Positions 1 to 6,544 of a stretch of DNA of 9,600 bases are shown here, piece after piece; position 1 is the stretch's first letter; every line of letters begins with the position of its first letter. Origin of the DNA: Treponema sp. (lineage in GTDB: Bacteria > Spirochaetota > Spirochaetia > Treponematales > Breznakiellaceae); contig JAITBO010000351.1 of the NCBI GenBank assembly GCA_031283505.1, forward strand, positions 1 through 9,600, written 5' to 3'. Under the pieces are notes generated by a model. The model was not told the origin of the DNA and searched no databases. It was given only the letters and a program-made list of their open reading frames with translations. The position numbers and the translations under genes were made by a program.

Positions 1-25
1 GATTTCTCCGTGAAATCTTTGTGTA

Positions 26-108
26 TGCGGGGGAACACATCCCCCGCACCCCCAGTAGGAAGCGCCCCAAGGGGCGGGGTATTAAACCCCAAAAGGGCTA
101 CGCCCTTT
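26..108. repeat. Cluster of GC-rich hairpins upstream of leuA
   Basis: Four small inverted repeats follow one another: TGCGGGGG (26-33) with CCCCCGCA (41-48); CGCCC (63-67) with GGGCG (72-76); GGGGT (76-80) with ACCCC (86-90), which shares base 76 with the second; and AAAGGGC (92-98) with GCCCTTT (102-108). The last has a 3-base loop and is followed by an A/T-rich stretch, so it could serve as a terminator for a gene left of the window, but there is no clean T-run. The DNA is open in one frame but reads as low-complexity Pro/Gly/Arg, so I do not call it coding. Function unknown; a repeat array or transcription barrier is inference. Confidence 0.55.
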
Positions 109-119
109 AATAAAAGAGG

Positions 120-170
120 CTGTTCCAAAACCGTGTGCGTTTAGCGCACAGTCCATTAATTTTGGAACAG
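120..170. repeat. 51-bp nested inverted repeat, possible MITE-like or IS-end remnant
   Basis: CTGTTCCAAAA (120-130) is perfectly complementary to TTTTGGAACAG (160-170), an 11-bp outer stem. A second stem sits inside it: TGTGCG (134-139) with CGCACA (145-150), with a 5-base loop. Several insertion-sequence families end in sequences resembling GGCTGTTCCAAAA, so a very small non-autonomous element or solo IS-end remnant is possible. I see no convincing target-site duplication and no transposase. The right arm overlaps the proposed leuA -35 box (162-167). Alternatively it is a structured leader or operator for leuA. Confidence 0.5.
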
Positions 171-189
171 GTTCAAAATACTGTATATT
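162..189 (+). promoter_or_regulatory. Candidate sigma-70 promoter for leuA
   Basis: TTGGAA (162-167) and TATATT (184-189) are separated by 16 bases, giving 4/6 and 5/6 matches to the -35 and -10 consensus. Transcription would start near 196 and leave a 5' leader of about 30 bases before the leuA ATG. The -35 box lies in the right arm of the nested inverted repeat and the -10 lies at the edge of the short dispersed repeat. The AT-rich surroundings raise the chance of a random match. Confidence 0.35.
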
Positions 190-207
190 TTATTTTACAG
201 TTCCTAA
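180..207 (+). repeat. Short dispersed repeat, copy 1 (before leuA)
   Basis: Bases 187-207 match 3485-3505 at 20 of 21 positions; the only difference is T195 against C3493. In this copy the left arm of the palindrome is reduced to ACTGTA (180-185), pairing with TACAGT (196-201). It therefore looks like an internally deleted or degenerate version of the full palindrome before leuB. Both copies have the same orientation relative to the downstream leu gene. It may be a dispersed intergenic repeat or a shared operator; the sequence alone does not decide. Confidence 0.6.
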
Positions 208-227
208 ACGCCTAAGAGGAGGTTCTT

Positions 228-1799
228 ATGGCCCGCAATGTTTATATTTTTGATACCACCCTCCGGGATGGAGAACAGGCCCCGGGATGCAGCATGAATT
301 TACAGGAAAAGCTTGAAGTTGCCCGACGGCTTGAAAAACTGAGGGTAGATGTCATGGAGGCGGGATTTCCCGCATCGAGTCCCGGCGATTTGGAATCCGT
401 AAAGGCTATCGCAGAGATAGTCAAGGACAGCATCGTGGCCGGCCTGTGCCGGTCTCTGGAAAAGGACATAGACGCCGCACGGGAAGCCCTTGCCCCCGCA
501 GCCCAGCCCAGGGTACACATATTCCTGGCGACCTCTCCTATTCACATGGAGTACAAGTTGAAGATGACGCCCGATCAGGTTCTGGAAATGGCAGCCTCTT
601 CGGTAAAGTACGCCGGAAAGTTCTGTTCCGATATTGAATTTTCCGCGGAAGACGCCTTCCGTAGCGATCCCGGCTTTGTCTGCCGGGTCTTCGGCGCGGC
701 CATAGCTGCCGGGGCCTCGACAGTCAACTTCCCGGACACCGTAGGCTACGCCATGCCTGAGGAATTCGGAAACCGCATCCGCTATATCAAGGAACATACA
801 CCGGGAATGGACAAGGCCCGCCTTTCGGTACACTGCCACAACGACCTGGGGCTGGCGGTAGCCAACAGCCTGGCCGCGATTCGGAACGGGGCGGATCAGG
901 CGGAATGTACGATTAATGGCCTGGGGGAACGGGCGGGAAACGCCTCTCTTGAGGAGATTGTCATGTCCCTCCGGGTCAGAAAGGACCTGTTCGATGCGGA
1001 CACCCGGATCGACTCCACCCAGATCTACGCCACAAGCCGCCTGGTGACCCAGGTGACAGGGGTCAAGGTACAGCCCAACAAGGCCATTGTCGGAGAAAAT
1101 GCCTTTGCCCATGAAGCGGGGATACACCAGCACGGGGTCCTGGCGAACCGGGCCACCTACGAGATCATGACTCCCGAGTCCATCGGCATCCCTAAAAACC
1201 GCATGGTTCTGGGCAAACATTCCGGTCGCCATGCCTTTGAGGATCGCCTTAAAGATTTAGGGCTATCGGCGGACGGGCCTGCCCTGGAACAGGTCTTCGC
1301 CCAATTCAAAGATTTGGCGGACAAGAAGAAGGTGGTCAGCGACCGGGACATTGAGGCTCTGGTTATGGGGGCCGCCGCAACGGCGCCGGAAACCTGGAAA
1401 CTGGATCACTGGGCGGTGAACACCGGTTCCGCTCTTGGGGCCAGCGGGACCATACGGCTCCAGCATAAAGACGGGCAAACCAAAAAACTGGTTACCCTGG
1501 GAGACGGCCCCGTTCACGCCATCTTCCAGGCTATTAACCACATCATCGGGAAGGAGCCGGAACTGGAACTTTACGAGATCGGCGCCATTACCGGTGACGC
1601 TTCCGCCCAGGGTGAAACCATGGTGAAGATAGGCTGGGATGGCCGGCACTGGAATGGCCGGGGAATCTCCACGGACATCATAGAATCTTCCATCAGGGCA
1701 TATCTTGCGGCTATCAACGCCATGGAATGGGAACTTTCCGCCACGGGAACCGGCAAACAGGCGACAGAGGGGCAAGCGGTTCCGAAAGACGGGGTGTAG
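228..1799 (+). CDS. leuA: 2-isopropylmalate synthase LeuA
   Basis: Cytoplasmic enzyme that condenses 2-ketoisovalerate with acetyl-CoA to 2-isopropylmalate, the committed step to leucine. The protein has 523 residues, normal for the long bacterial form. The N-terminal HMGL-type TIM barrel starts with FDTTLRDGEQ, giving D9 and catalytic R13. FPDTVGYA lies at 168-175, and HCHND at 202-206 supplies metal ligands H202 and H204. GLGERAGNAS at 231-240 contains N238. HEAGIHQHGVL (295-305) and LGKHSGRHAF (328-337) are also typical. The C-terminal LeuA dimer/leucine-binding domain runs from about 390 to 505, with GDGPVHA at 425-431 and GISTDIIESS at 479-488. The start is fixed by AGGAGG (217-222) five bases before ATG. 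The last 18 or so residues are a non-conserved tail. Leucine feedback is expected from the regulatory domain. First gene of the cluster, one base from cimA. Confidence 0.96.
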   Translation: MARNVYIFDTTLRDGEQAPGCSMNLQEKLEVARRLEKLRVDVMEAGFPASSPGDLESVKAIAEIVKDSIVAGLCRSLEKDIDAAREALAPAAQPRVHIFLATSPIHMEYKLKMTPDQVLEMAASSVKYAGKFCSDIEFSAEDAFRSDPGFVCRVFGAAIAAGASTVNFPDTVGYAMPEEFGNRIRYIKEHTPGMDKARLSVHCHNDLGLAVANSLAAIRNGADQAECTINGLGERAGNASLEEIVMSLRVRKDLFDADTRIDSTQIYATSRLVTQVTGVKVQPNKAIVGENAFAHEAGIHQHGVLANRATYEIMTPESIGIPKNRMVLGKHSGRHAFEDRLKDLGLSADGPALEQVFAQFKDLADKKKVVSDRDIEALVMGAAATAPETWKLDHWAVNTGSALGASGTIRLQHKDGQTKKLVTLGDGPVHAIFQAINHIIGKEPELELYEIGAITGDASAQGETMVKIGWDGRHWNGRGISTDIIESSIRAYLAAINAMEWELSATGTGKQATEGQAVPKDGV

Positions 1800-1800
1800 T

Positions 1801-3459
1801 ATGAACACCCATGAATATGATGCCGGAACATCCGTCGAAATACTCGACACCACTCTCAGGGACGGCGCTCAAGGAGAAGGGATAAGTTTTTCCGTTCAGG
1901 ATAAACTCGCGGTGGTCCGGGCTCTGGACGAATTGGGCGTCGCCTGGATCGAAGCGGGGAATCCCGGCAGCAATCCCAAAGACATGGAATTCTTCCGCCT
2001 TGCCGGGAACCTCAACCTGGAAAACGCCTCCCTCTGCGCATTCGGGCCCACCCGGAAGAAGGACGCCGCCCCGGAGGAGGATCCCCAACTGCAAAGCCTT
2101 CTGGCCGCCGAAACCGGGGGGGTGGTTATCTTCGGGAAAAGCTGGGACCTCCATGTGACCGAGGTCCTCCGGGTGAGCCTTGAGGAAAACCTGGACATGA
2201 TCGCCGAAACCGTCTCGTTCCTCAAGGAACGGGGCCGCCGGGTCATCTACGACGCCGAGCACTTCTTTGACGGTTTCAGGGCCAACCAGGACTACGCCCT
2301 TGCCACGGTAAAGGCAGCTCTGGAAGCGGGCGCCTCCCGCCTGGTCCTCTGCGACACCAACGGCGGGAACTTCCCCGATGCCATAACCGCCGCCATCCGG
2401 AAAGTCGCGGAGGCGATCCAGCCCACGGCTTCCCCCCCGCCCTGGCCGGATATTGGCGCCGCCGGCGGGATCATCGGCATACACGCCCACAATGACGCGG
2501 GCATGGCCGCCGCCAACACGGTGACCGCCGTGCAGATCGGGTGCCGCCATGTGCAGGGGACCCTGGTAGGTTTTGGGGAACGTTGCGGCAACACCGCCCT
2601 GGCAGCGGTGATCCCCAGTGTCAGCCTCAAACTGGGTCTCCCCTGCCTTCCCGAAGGCCGGCTGGAACGCATATCCGAACTGACCCGGAAAGTAGCGGAA
2701 ATCGCCAATATGTCTGTTCCCGACGATATGCCCTATGTGGGCGCCCACGCCTTCTCCCACAAGGCGGGTATGCACGCCGACGCCATTCTCAAGGTAAAAC
2801 ATTCTTTTGAGCATATCGATCCTGCCAAAGTGGGGAACGATCGGCATTTCCTGATGAGCGAGGTAGGGGGCCGTTCAGCCATTGCCGAACGGGCCAGGAA
2901 GATAGATCCCTCCGTCACCAGGGATCATCCGGTGACCGCAGCCCTGGCCAAGCGGCTTAAAGCCCTGGAAGCGGAAGGCTGGCAGTTTGAGGGCGCCGAT
3001 GCCAGCTTCGAGCTTTTGGTCCGCCGGGAGCTTGGCCGTTACCGGCCCCTGTTCAGGATCGAAGCCTACCGGGTGGTGAGCGAACATCCCACCAGCGAAG
3101 TCCTGGCCTGTTCCCACGCCTGGGTCAAGGTCTGGGTGGACGGGAAGGCCGAAATCGCCGCCGCAGAGGGGGACGGTCCGGTAAATGCCCTGGACGGCGC
3201 CCTCCGCCGGGCTCTCAAGCACTTCTATCCGGAATTGGAGCAAATGCGGCTTTCGGACTTCAAAGTCCGGGTCATAGACGGGAACGCCGCCACCGCCGCC
3301 AAAGTCCGGGTCCTCATAGAGTCTACCGACGGTCAGAACACCTGGAACACCGTGGGGGTCTCCGAGGATATTATCGACGCAAGCAGGGTCGCCCTGGTGG
3401 ATTCCCTGGAGTACAAGCTGATAGGCGACATTGAGCGCCGGTTTAAGGCATATCTGTAA
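1801..3459 (+). CDS. cimA: (R)-citramalate synthase CimA
   Basis: Condenses pyruvate with acetyl-CoA to citramalate, which the leu isomerase and LeuB convert to 2-ketobutyrate for isoleucine without threonine deaminase. The 552-residue protein is a paralogue of LeuA but has the CimA signatures: LDTTLRDGAQGEG (15-27; D16, R20), YDAEHFFDG (150-158), LCDTNGG (183-189), HAHND (228-232), GFGERCGNTA (257-266), AHAFSHKAGMHADAI (315-329) and GWQFEGADASFELL (393-406). A LeuA-dimer type regulatory domain follows, with GDGPVNAL (457-464) and NTVGVSEDIIDAS (516-528). I chose the ATG at 1801, one base after the leuA stop. An in-frame ATG at 1705 would add 32 residues of out-of-frame leuA sequence with no family match. 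The Shine-Dalgarno signal is weak (GGGG, 1791-1794), so translational coupling to leuA is likely. It could be misnamed as a second LeuA, but the AEHFFDG and FEGADASFELL motifs argue for CimA. Confidence 0.92.
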   Translation: MNTHEYDAGTSVEILDTTLRDGAQGEGISFSVQDKLAVVRALDELGVAWIEAGNPGSNPKDMEFFRLAGNLNLENASLCAFGPTRKKDAAPEEDPQLQSLLAAETGGVVIFGKSWDLHVTEVLRVSLEENLDMIAETVSFLKERGRRVIYDAEHFFDGFRANQDYALATVKAALEAGASRLVLCDTNGGNFPDAITAAIRKVAEAIQPTASPPPWPDIGAAGGIIGIHAHNDAGMAAANTVTAVQIGCRHVQGTLVGFGERCGNTALAAVIPSVSLKLGLPCLPEGRLERISELTRKVAEIANMSVPDDMPYVGAHAFSHKAGMHADAILKVKHSFEHIDPAKVGNDRHFLMSEVGGRSAIAERARKIDPSVTRDHPVTAALAKRLKALEAEGWQFEGADASFELLVRRELGRYRPLFRIEAYRVVSEHPTSEVLACSHAWVKVWVDGKAEIAAAEGDGPVNALDGALRRALKHFYPELEQMRLSDFKVRVIDGNAATAAKVRVLIESTDGQNTWNTVGVSEDIIDASRVALVDSLEYKLIGDIERRFKAYL

Positions 3460-3503
3460 GGAACTGTAGAATAAAATGCACGGCATTTTATTCTACAGTT
3501 CCT
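3459..3503. repeat. Perfect 21-bp palindrome with 3-base loop (dispersed repeat copy 2)
   Basis: AGGAACTGTAGAATAAAAT continuing to base 3479 is exactly complementary to 3483-3503 across a loop ACG (3480-3482), with no mismatch in 21 pairs. The left arm begins on the last base of the cimA stop codon. The right arm (3485-3505) is 20/21 identical to 187-207 before leuA. No T-run follows, so it is not a standard intrinsic terminator, though the hairpin could stabilise the upstream mRNA 3' end. A perfect stem in non-coding DNA points to a recent or selected element. Confidence 0.85.
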
Positions 3504-3571
3504 AAGCAGACGCGCCCCGAAAAGGATGCCGGATACGATAGGGATTCTTCCGGCGGAGTTGTTGTTAAACA

Positions 3572-3578
3572 AAGGAGG
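3572..3578 (+). promoter_or_regulatory. Ribosome-binding site deciding the leuB start
   Basis: AAGGAGG lies seven bases before the ATG at 3586. It selects that start over an in-frame ATG at 3526, which has only AAAAGG directly against it and would add 20 residues not found at LeuB N-termini. Confidence 0.85.
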
Positions 3579-3585
3579 CAGATAC

Positions 3586-4719
3586 ATGAACTATTCAATA
3601 GCCCTGGTTCCCGGCGACGGGATTGGGCCCGAGGTAATGGCCCCGGCAACGGCGGTCCTGGACGCGGCAGGGGATAAGTACGGCCACGTTTTCAACTATG
3701 TGGAACTTGAGGCCGGGGGCAAGGCCATAGACAACTGCGGGGAACCTCTGCCCAAAGAGACCCTGGAAACGGCGAAACAGTGCGGCGCTCTGCTCCTGGG
3801 CGCCGTGGGGGGACCCCGGTGGGAAACCTTGCCCGGTCATCTCCGGCCCGAACGAGCCCTTCTGGGCCTGCGTGCCGGCCTTGGGGTTTTTGCCAATCTG
3901 AGGCCCGCCGCACTCCTACCCCAACTGAGGGCTGCCTGTCCCCTCAAGGATGAGGTACTTGCCGCCTCCAATCCGGAAGGAAAGCCGGAGTTCGATCTCC
4001 TCATCGTGCGGGAACTTACCGGGGGCATCTACTTCGGCGAACGGGGAAGGAGCGCCGATGGCTTATCCGCCTATGACACCGAAACTTACTCCAGGACCGA
4101 GATTGAGCGGGTCCTCCGTACTGGGTACGCCGCCGCCGGGGGCCGCCGGAAGAAACTCTGCGTGGTGGACAAGGCCAATGTCCTTGAATCTTCCCGGCTC
4201 TGGCGGGAAACGGCCCAGGCCCTTTCCGGGGAATATGCGGATATAGAGACCAGTTACCTCTATGTTGACAATGCGGCTATGCAGCTCATCCGCGCCCCCG
4301 GTCAGTTTGACGTGATCGTCACCAGCAACCTCTTTGGGGACATCCTCTCCGACGAGGCGTCGGTACTCACCGGATCCATCGGTATGCTGGCTTCCGCGAG
4401 TCTCGGCGGCCCCACGAAAGGCGGCGGCTCTGCTTCCAGCGTCATGGGAATGTACGAGCCCATTCACGGGTCCGCCCCGGATATAGCCGGCAAGGACATT
4501 GCCAACCCCCTGGCGGCGATTCTTTCCGCCGCCATGATGCTCCGTTATTCCTTCGGCCTGGAAAAGGAAGCAGCGGCCATTGAATCTGCGGTAAACGCCG
4601 TCCTGGATGCCGGTCTGCGGACCAGGGACATAGCTGGCCGGAGCGGCGGAACGGCGGAAAAGATTGTGGGGACCAGGGGAATGGGGGAAGCTGTACTCAA
4701 GGCTCTGGAGGACCGGTAA
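3586..4719 (+). CDS. leuB: 3-isopropylmalate dehydrogenase LeuB
   Basis: NAD-dependent oxidative decarboxylase converting 3-isopropylmalate to 2-ketoisocaproate; beside cimA it probably also oxidises methylmalate for isoleucine. The 377-residue protein starts [17 protein letters not shown], as the family does. Visible active-site elements are R96 and R106 (GLR, NLRP), [11 protein letters not shown] (141-151; R142, Y149), DKANVL (195-200; K196), YVDNAAMQL (226-234; D228), [13 protein letters not shown] (247-259; D252, D256), and the NAD-binding loop [15 protein letters not shown] (294-308). Between the ASLG strand and [10 protein letters not shown] it carries a Gly/Ser-rich stretch (about 274-289) roughly nine residues longer than in E. 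coli LeuB. It is separated from cimA by 126 bases holding the perfect palindrome, and from ilvD by 152 structured bases, so it may be its own transcription segment or part of one long operon. Confidence 0.95.
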   Translation: MNYSIALVPGDGIGPEVMAPATAVLDAAGDKYGHVFNYVELEAGGKAIDNCGEPLPKETLETAKQCGALLLGAVGGPRWETLPGHLRPERALLGLRAGLGVFANLRPAALLPQLRAACPLKDEVLAASNPEGKPEFDLLIVRELTGGIYFGERGRSADGLSAYDTETYSRTEIERVLRTGYAAAGGRRKKLCVVDKANVLESSRLWRETAQALSGEYADIETSYLYVDNAAMQLIRAPGQFDVIVTSNLFGDILSDEASVLTGSIGMLASASLGGPTKGGGSASSVMGMYEPIHGSAPDIAGKDIANPLAAILSAAMMLRYSFGLEKEAAAIESAVNAVLDAGLRTRDIAGRSGGTAEKIVGTRGMGEAVLKALEDR

Positions 4720-4726
4720 CCTATCC

Positions 4727-4770
4727 GGGGGCGTTACGGGGGTGGAACCCCCGTTGGGGGGGGGGTAACG
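4727..4770 (+). repeat. Nested hairpin with G-runs in the leuB-ilvD gap
   Basis: ACGGGGGT (4736-4743) pairs with ACCCCCGT (4747-4754) around a 3-base loop. CGTTAC (4732-4737) can pair with GTAACG (4765-4770) as an outer closing stem; the two stems share bases 4736-4737 and so compete there. G-runs on the + strand are G5 (4727-4731), G5 (4738-4742) and G10 (4756-4765). No T-run follows. The region could stall transcription or translation, or form a quadruplex in the mRNA. It could also be another dispersed intergenic repeat like the hairpins at 26-108. Confidence 0.55.
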
Positions 4771-4813
4771 GAAGACTTGCGGAGGGCCTACGACCCGGAG
4801 CAAGGCTGTAGTT

Positions 4814-4831
4814 AGGGGGGTTCTCCCCCCT
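4814..4831 (+). repeat. GC hairpin 40 bases before ilvD
   Basis: AGGGGGG (4814-4820) is complementary to CCCCCCT (4825-4831) with loop TTCT. The 7-bp stem lacks a following T-run, so it is not a clear terminator. It lies about 30 bases before the ilvD Shine-Dalgarno AAGGAG (4860-4865) and may be part of a leader structure. The 152-base gap contains no gene. Confidence 0.5.
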
Positions 4832-4871
4832 CCTCCACATCATCAAACTCACGTTAGTTAAGGAGAAGGAT

Positions 4872-6542
4872 ATGAAGAGCGATTCCGTAAAAAAAGGTAT
4901 AGCCCGGGCCCCTCACCGGTCCCTGTTTAAGGCTATGGGGTTTATTGATGAGGAATTTGACCGGCCCCTTATCGGCATTGCGGTGGCGAAAAGCGAGATA
5001 GTACCGGGGCATTTGCATCTGGATACTATTGCCCGGGCTGCGGCGGAAGGAGTCAGGCTGGCCGGGGGTGTACCGGTGCAGTTCCCGGTCATCGGGGTAT
5101 GTGACGGGATCGCCATGGGCCATGAAGGGATGCGCTATTCCCTGGTGACCAGGGAACTCATCGCCGATTCCATCGAGTGTATGGTCATGGCCCACGGGTT
5201 TGACGGGGTAATCTACATCCCAAACTGCGACAAGATTGTGCCGGGGATGCTTATGGTTGCGGCGCGGCTTAACCTGCCCTCCGTCTTCGTGTCCGGGGGG
5301 CCCATGCTTGCCGGCCGCCGGAAGGGAAAAACCCTTACTTTGACCACCATGTTTGAGGCTGTAGGGGCTGTGGGAGCGGGGAAAATGGACGAGGCGGAGC
5401 TTTACGCTCTTGAGGAAGCGGCTTGTCCCGGCTGCGGTTCCTGTTCGGGGATGTTTACCGCCAACTCCATGAACTGCGTCACCGAAGCCTTGGGCATGGC
5501 TCTGCCGGGGAACGGTACTATCCCGGCGGTGATGGCGGAACGCCTCAGGCTTGCCAAGCGGACCGGAGTTCTGGCCCTGGAGGTCCTCAAGAAGGATCTG
5601 CGTCCACGGGACATCCTGACCGGAAGGGCCTTTATGAACGCCCTGGCCTTGGACATGGCCCTTGGCTGTTCCACCAATACTGCCCTCCACCTTCCGGCGG
5701 TGGCCCACGAAGCGGCTTTTATTCCCGATGGGATTTCCTTTATCGATCTCCTCAACAAGGTGAGCGCCGTCACCCCGAATCTTTGCAGGCTGGCCCCGGC
5801 GGGGCAGGACGCCATTGAGGACCTCCACGCCGCCGGGGGCGTTCCTGCGGTACTGCGGGAACTGGCGAAGAAGAACTTGGTGGACGGATCGGCCCCAACC
5901 GTCTACGGGGTTCTGGAGGACGCCTTCCGGGACGCGGAAAACCTGAATCCGGAAATCGTCAGGCCCATAGAGAACCCCTATTCCGCTGCCGGAGGGCTCG
6001 CGGCGCTCCGGGGTAACCTGGCCCCCGACGGCTGCGTGGTCAAGCGGAGCGCGGTGGCAGTCAATATGCTCAAACATTCCGGTCCCGCCAGGGTCTTCGA
6101 TTCCGAGGAGGCCGCCTTTGATGCCATTATGGGGGGGAAGATACGGAGGGGTGATGTCATCGTCATCCGCTACGAAGGGCCCCGCGGAGGTCCCGGAATG
6201 AAGGAGATGCTCGGTCCCACTGCGGCCCTGGCCGGGATGGGCCTGGACGATCAGGTGGCCCTTATCACCGACGGACGCTTTTCCGGGGCTACCAAGGGAG
6301 CCGCCATAGGCCACATTTCCCCGGAAGCCGCCGACGGCGGGGTCATTGGCCTTCTCAGGGAAGGGGATATTATCGAGATCGACATCGACAACCGGGCCAT
6401 TAACGTCAAACTTGGGGATGAGGAGATCGCCAGCCGCCGTTCTCTCTGGAAGCCTCTGCCTCCCAAGGTGCGGCAAGGTTACCTGGCCCGGTATGCCCGG
6501 CAGGTTGGTTCCGCCGCCGGGGGAGCTATTTTCAAGGAGTAA
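4872..6542 (+). CDS. ilvD: Dihydroxy-acid dehydratase IlvD
   Basis: Fe-S enzyme that dehydrates 2,3-dihydroxyisovalerate and 2,3-dihydroxy-3-methylvalerate to the keto acids for valine, isoleucine and leucine. At 556 residues it has the usual IlvD/Edd length. Key motifs are [12 protein letters not shown] (76-87; metal ligand D78), [11 protein letters not shown] (118-128; cluster C119, D120, and K121, which is carbamylated in the family), [18 protein letters not shown] (185-202; C185, C188, C191) and [15 protein letters not shown] with S471 as the probable catalytic serine. The N-terminal position that carries a cluster Cys in the [2Fe-2S] class (ITPCN type) is IVPGH here, with G46. The protein thus resembles the E. 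coli, oxygen-labile [4Fe-4S] type, which fits an anaerobe. AAGGAG (4860-4865), six bases upstream, supports the start. Its last codons contain the ilvB ribosome-binding site. Confidence 0.96.
   Translation: MKSDSVKKGIARAPHRSLFKAMGFIDEEFDRPLIGIAVAKSEIVPGHLHLDTIARAAAEGVRLAGGVPVQFPVIGVCDGIAMGHEGMRYSLVTRELIADSIECMVMAHGFDGVIYIPNCDKIVPGMLMVAARLNLPSVFVSGGPMLAGRRKGKTLTLTTMFEAVGAVGAGKMDEAELYALEEAACPGCGSCSGMFTANSMNCVTEALGMALPGNGTIPAVMAERLRLAKRTGVLALEVLKKDLRPRDILTGRAFMNALALDMALGCSTNTALHLPAVAHEAAFIPDGISFIDLLNKVSAVTPNLCRLAPAGQDAIEDLHAAGGVPAVLRELAKKNLVDGSAPTVYGVLEDAFRDAENLNPEIVRPIENPYSAAGGLAALRGNLAPDGCVVKRSAVAVNMLKHSGPARVFDSEEAAFDAIMGGKIRRGDVIVIRYEGPRGGPGMKEMLGPTAALAGMGLDDQVALITDGRFSGATKGAAIGHISPEAADGGVIGLLREGDIIEIDIDNRAINVKLGDEEIASRRSLWKPLPPKVRQGYLARYARQVGSAAGGAIFKE
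6534..6539 (+). promoter_or_regulatory. ilvB ribosome-binding site inside the end of ilvD
   Basis: AAGGAG overlaps the final Lys-Glu codons of ilvD and ends five bases before the ilvB ATG (6545). The ilvD stop (6540-6542) lies between the site and the start, an arrangement expected to couple translation of the two genes. Confidence 0.85.
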
Positions 6543-6544
6543 GT

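Noticed and set aside
1..141. Open + strand frame across the left edge as the end of an upstream gene
   Set aside because: The translation is Pro/Gly/Arg-rich and follows the hairpin cluster and CTCCGTG repeat; it does not look like a protein C-terminus.
120..227. T-box or other amino acid riboswitch before leuA
   Set aside because: The nested stem lacks the T-box AGGGTGG-type core and no terminator hairpin with T-run precedes leuA.
300..1232. Long minus-strand open frame opposite leuA, and similar long antisense frames opposite cimA, ilvD and ilvB
   Set aside because: They are shadows of GC-rich codons on the coding strand, have no family motifs and lie opposite well-identified genes.
1705..1800. 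32-residue N-terminal extension of CimA
   Set aside because: It overlaps leuA out of frame, is rich in Arg/Pro and matches no family N-terminus; the ATG at 1801 puts LDTTLRDG at the usual position.
4781..4860. Integron attC-like site (GTTAG at 4811 and 4854, paired G/C arms)
   Set aside because: The seven-base R' and R'' boxes do not fit the attC consensus and no integrase or cassette organisation is present.
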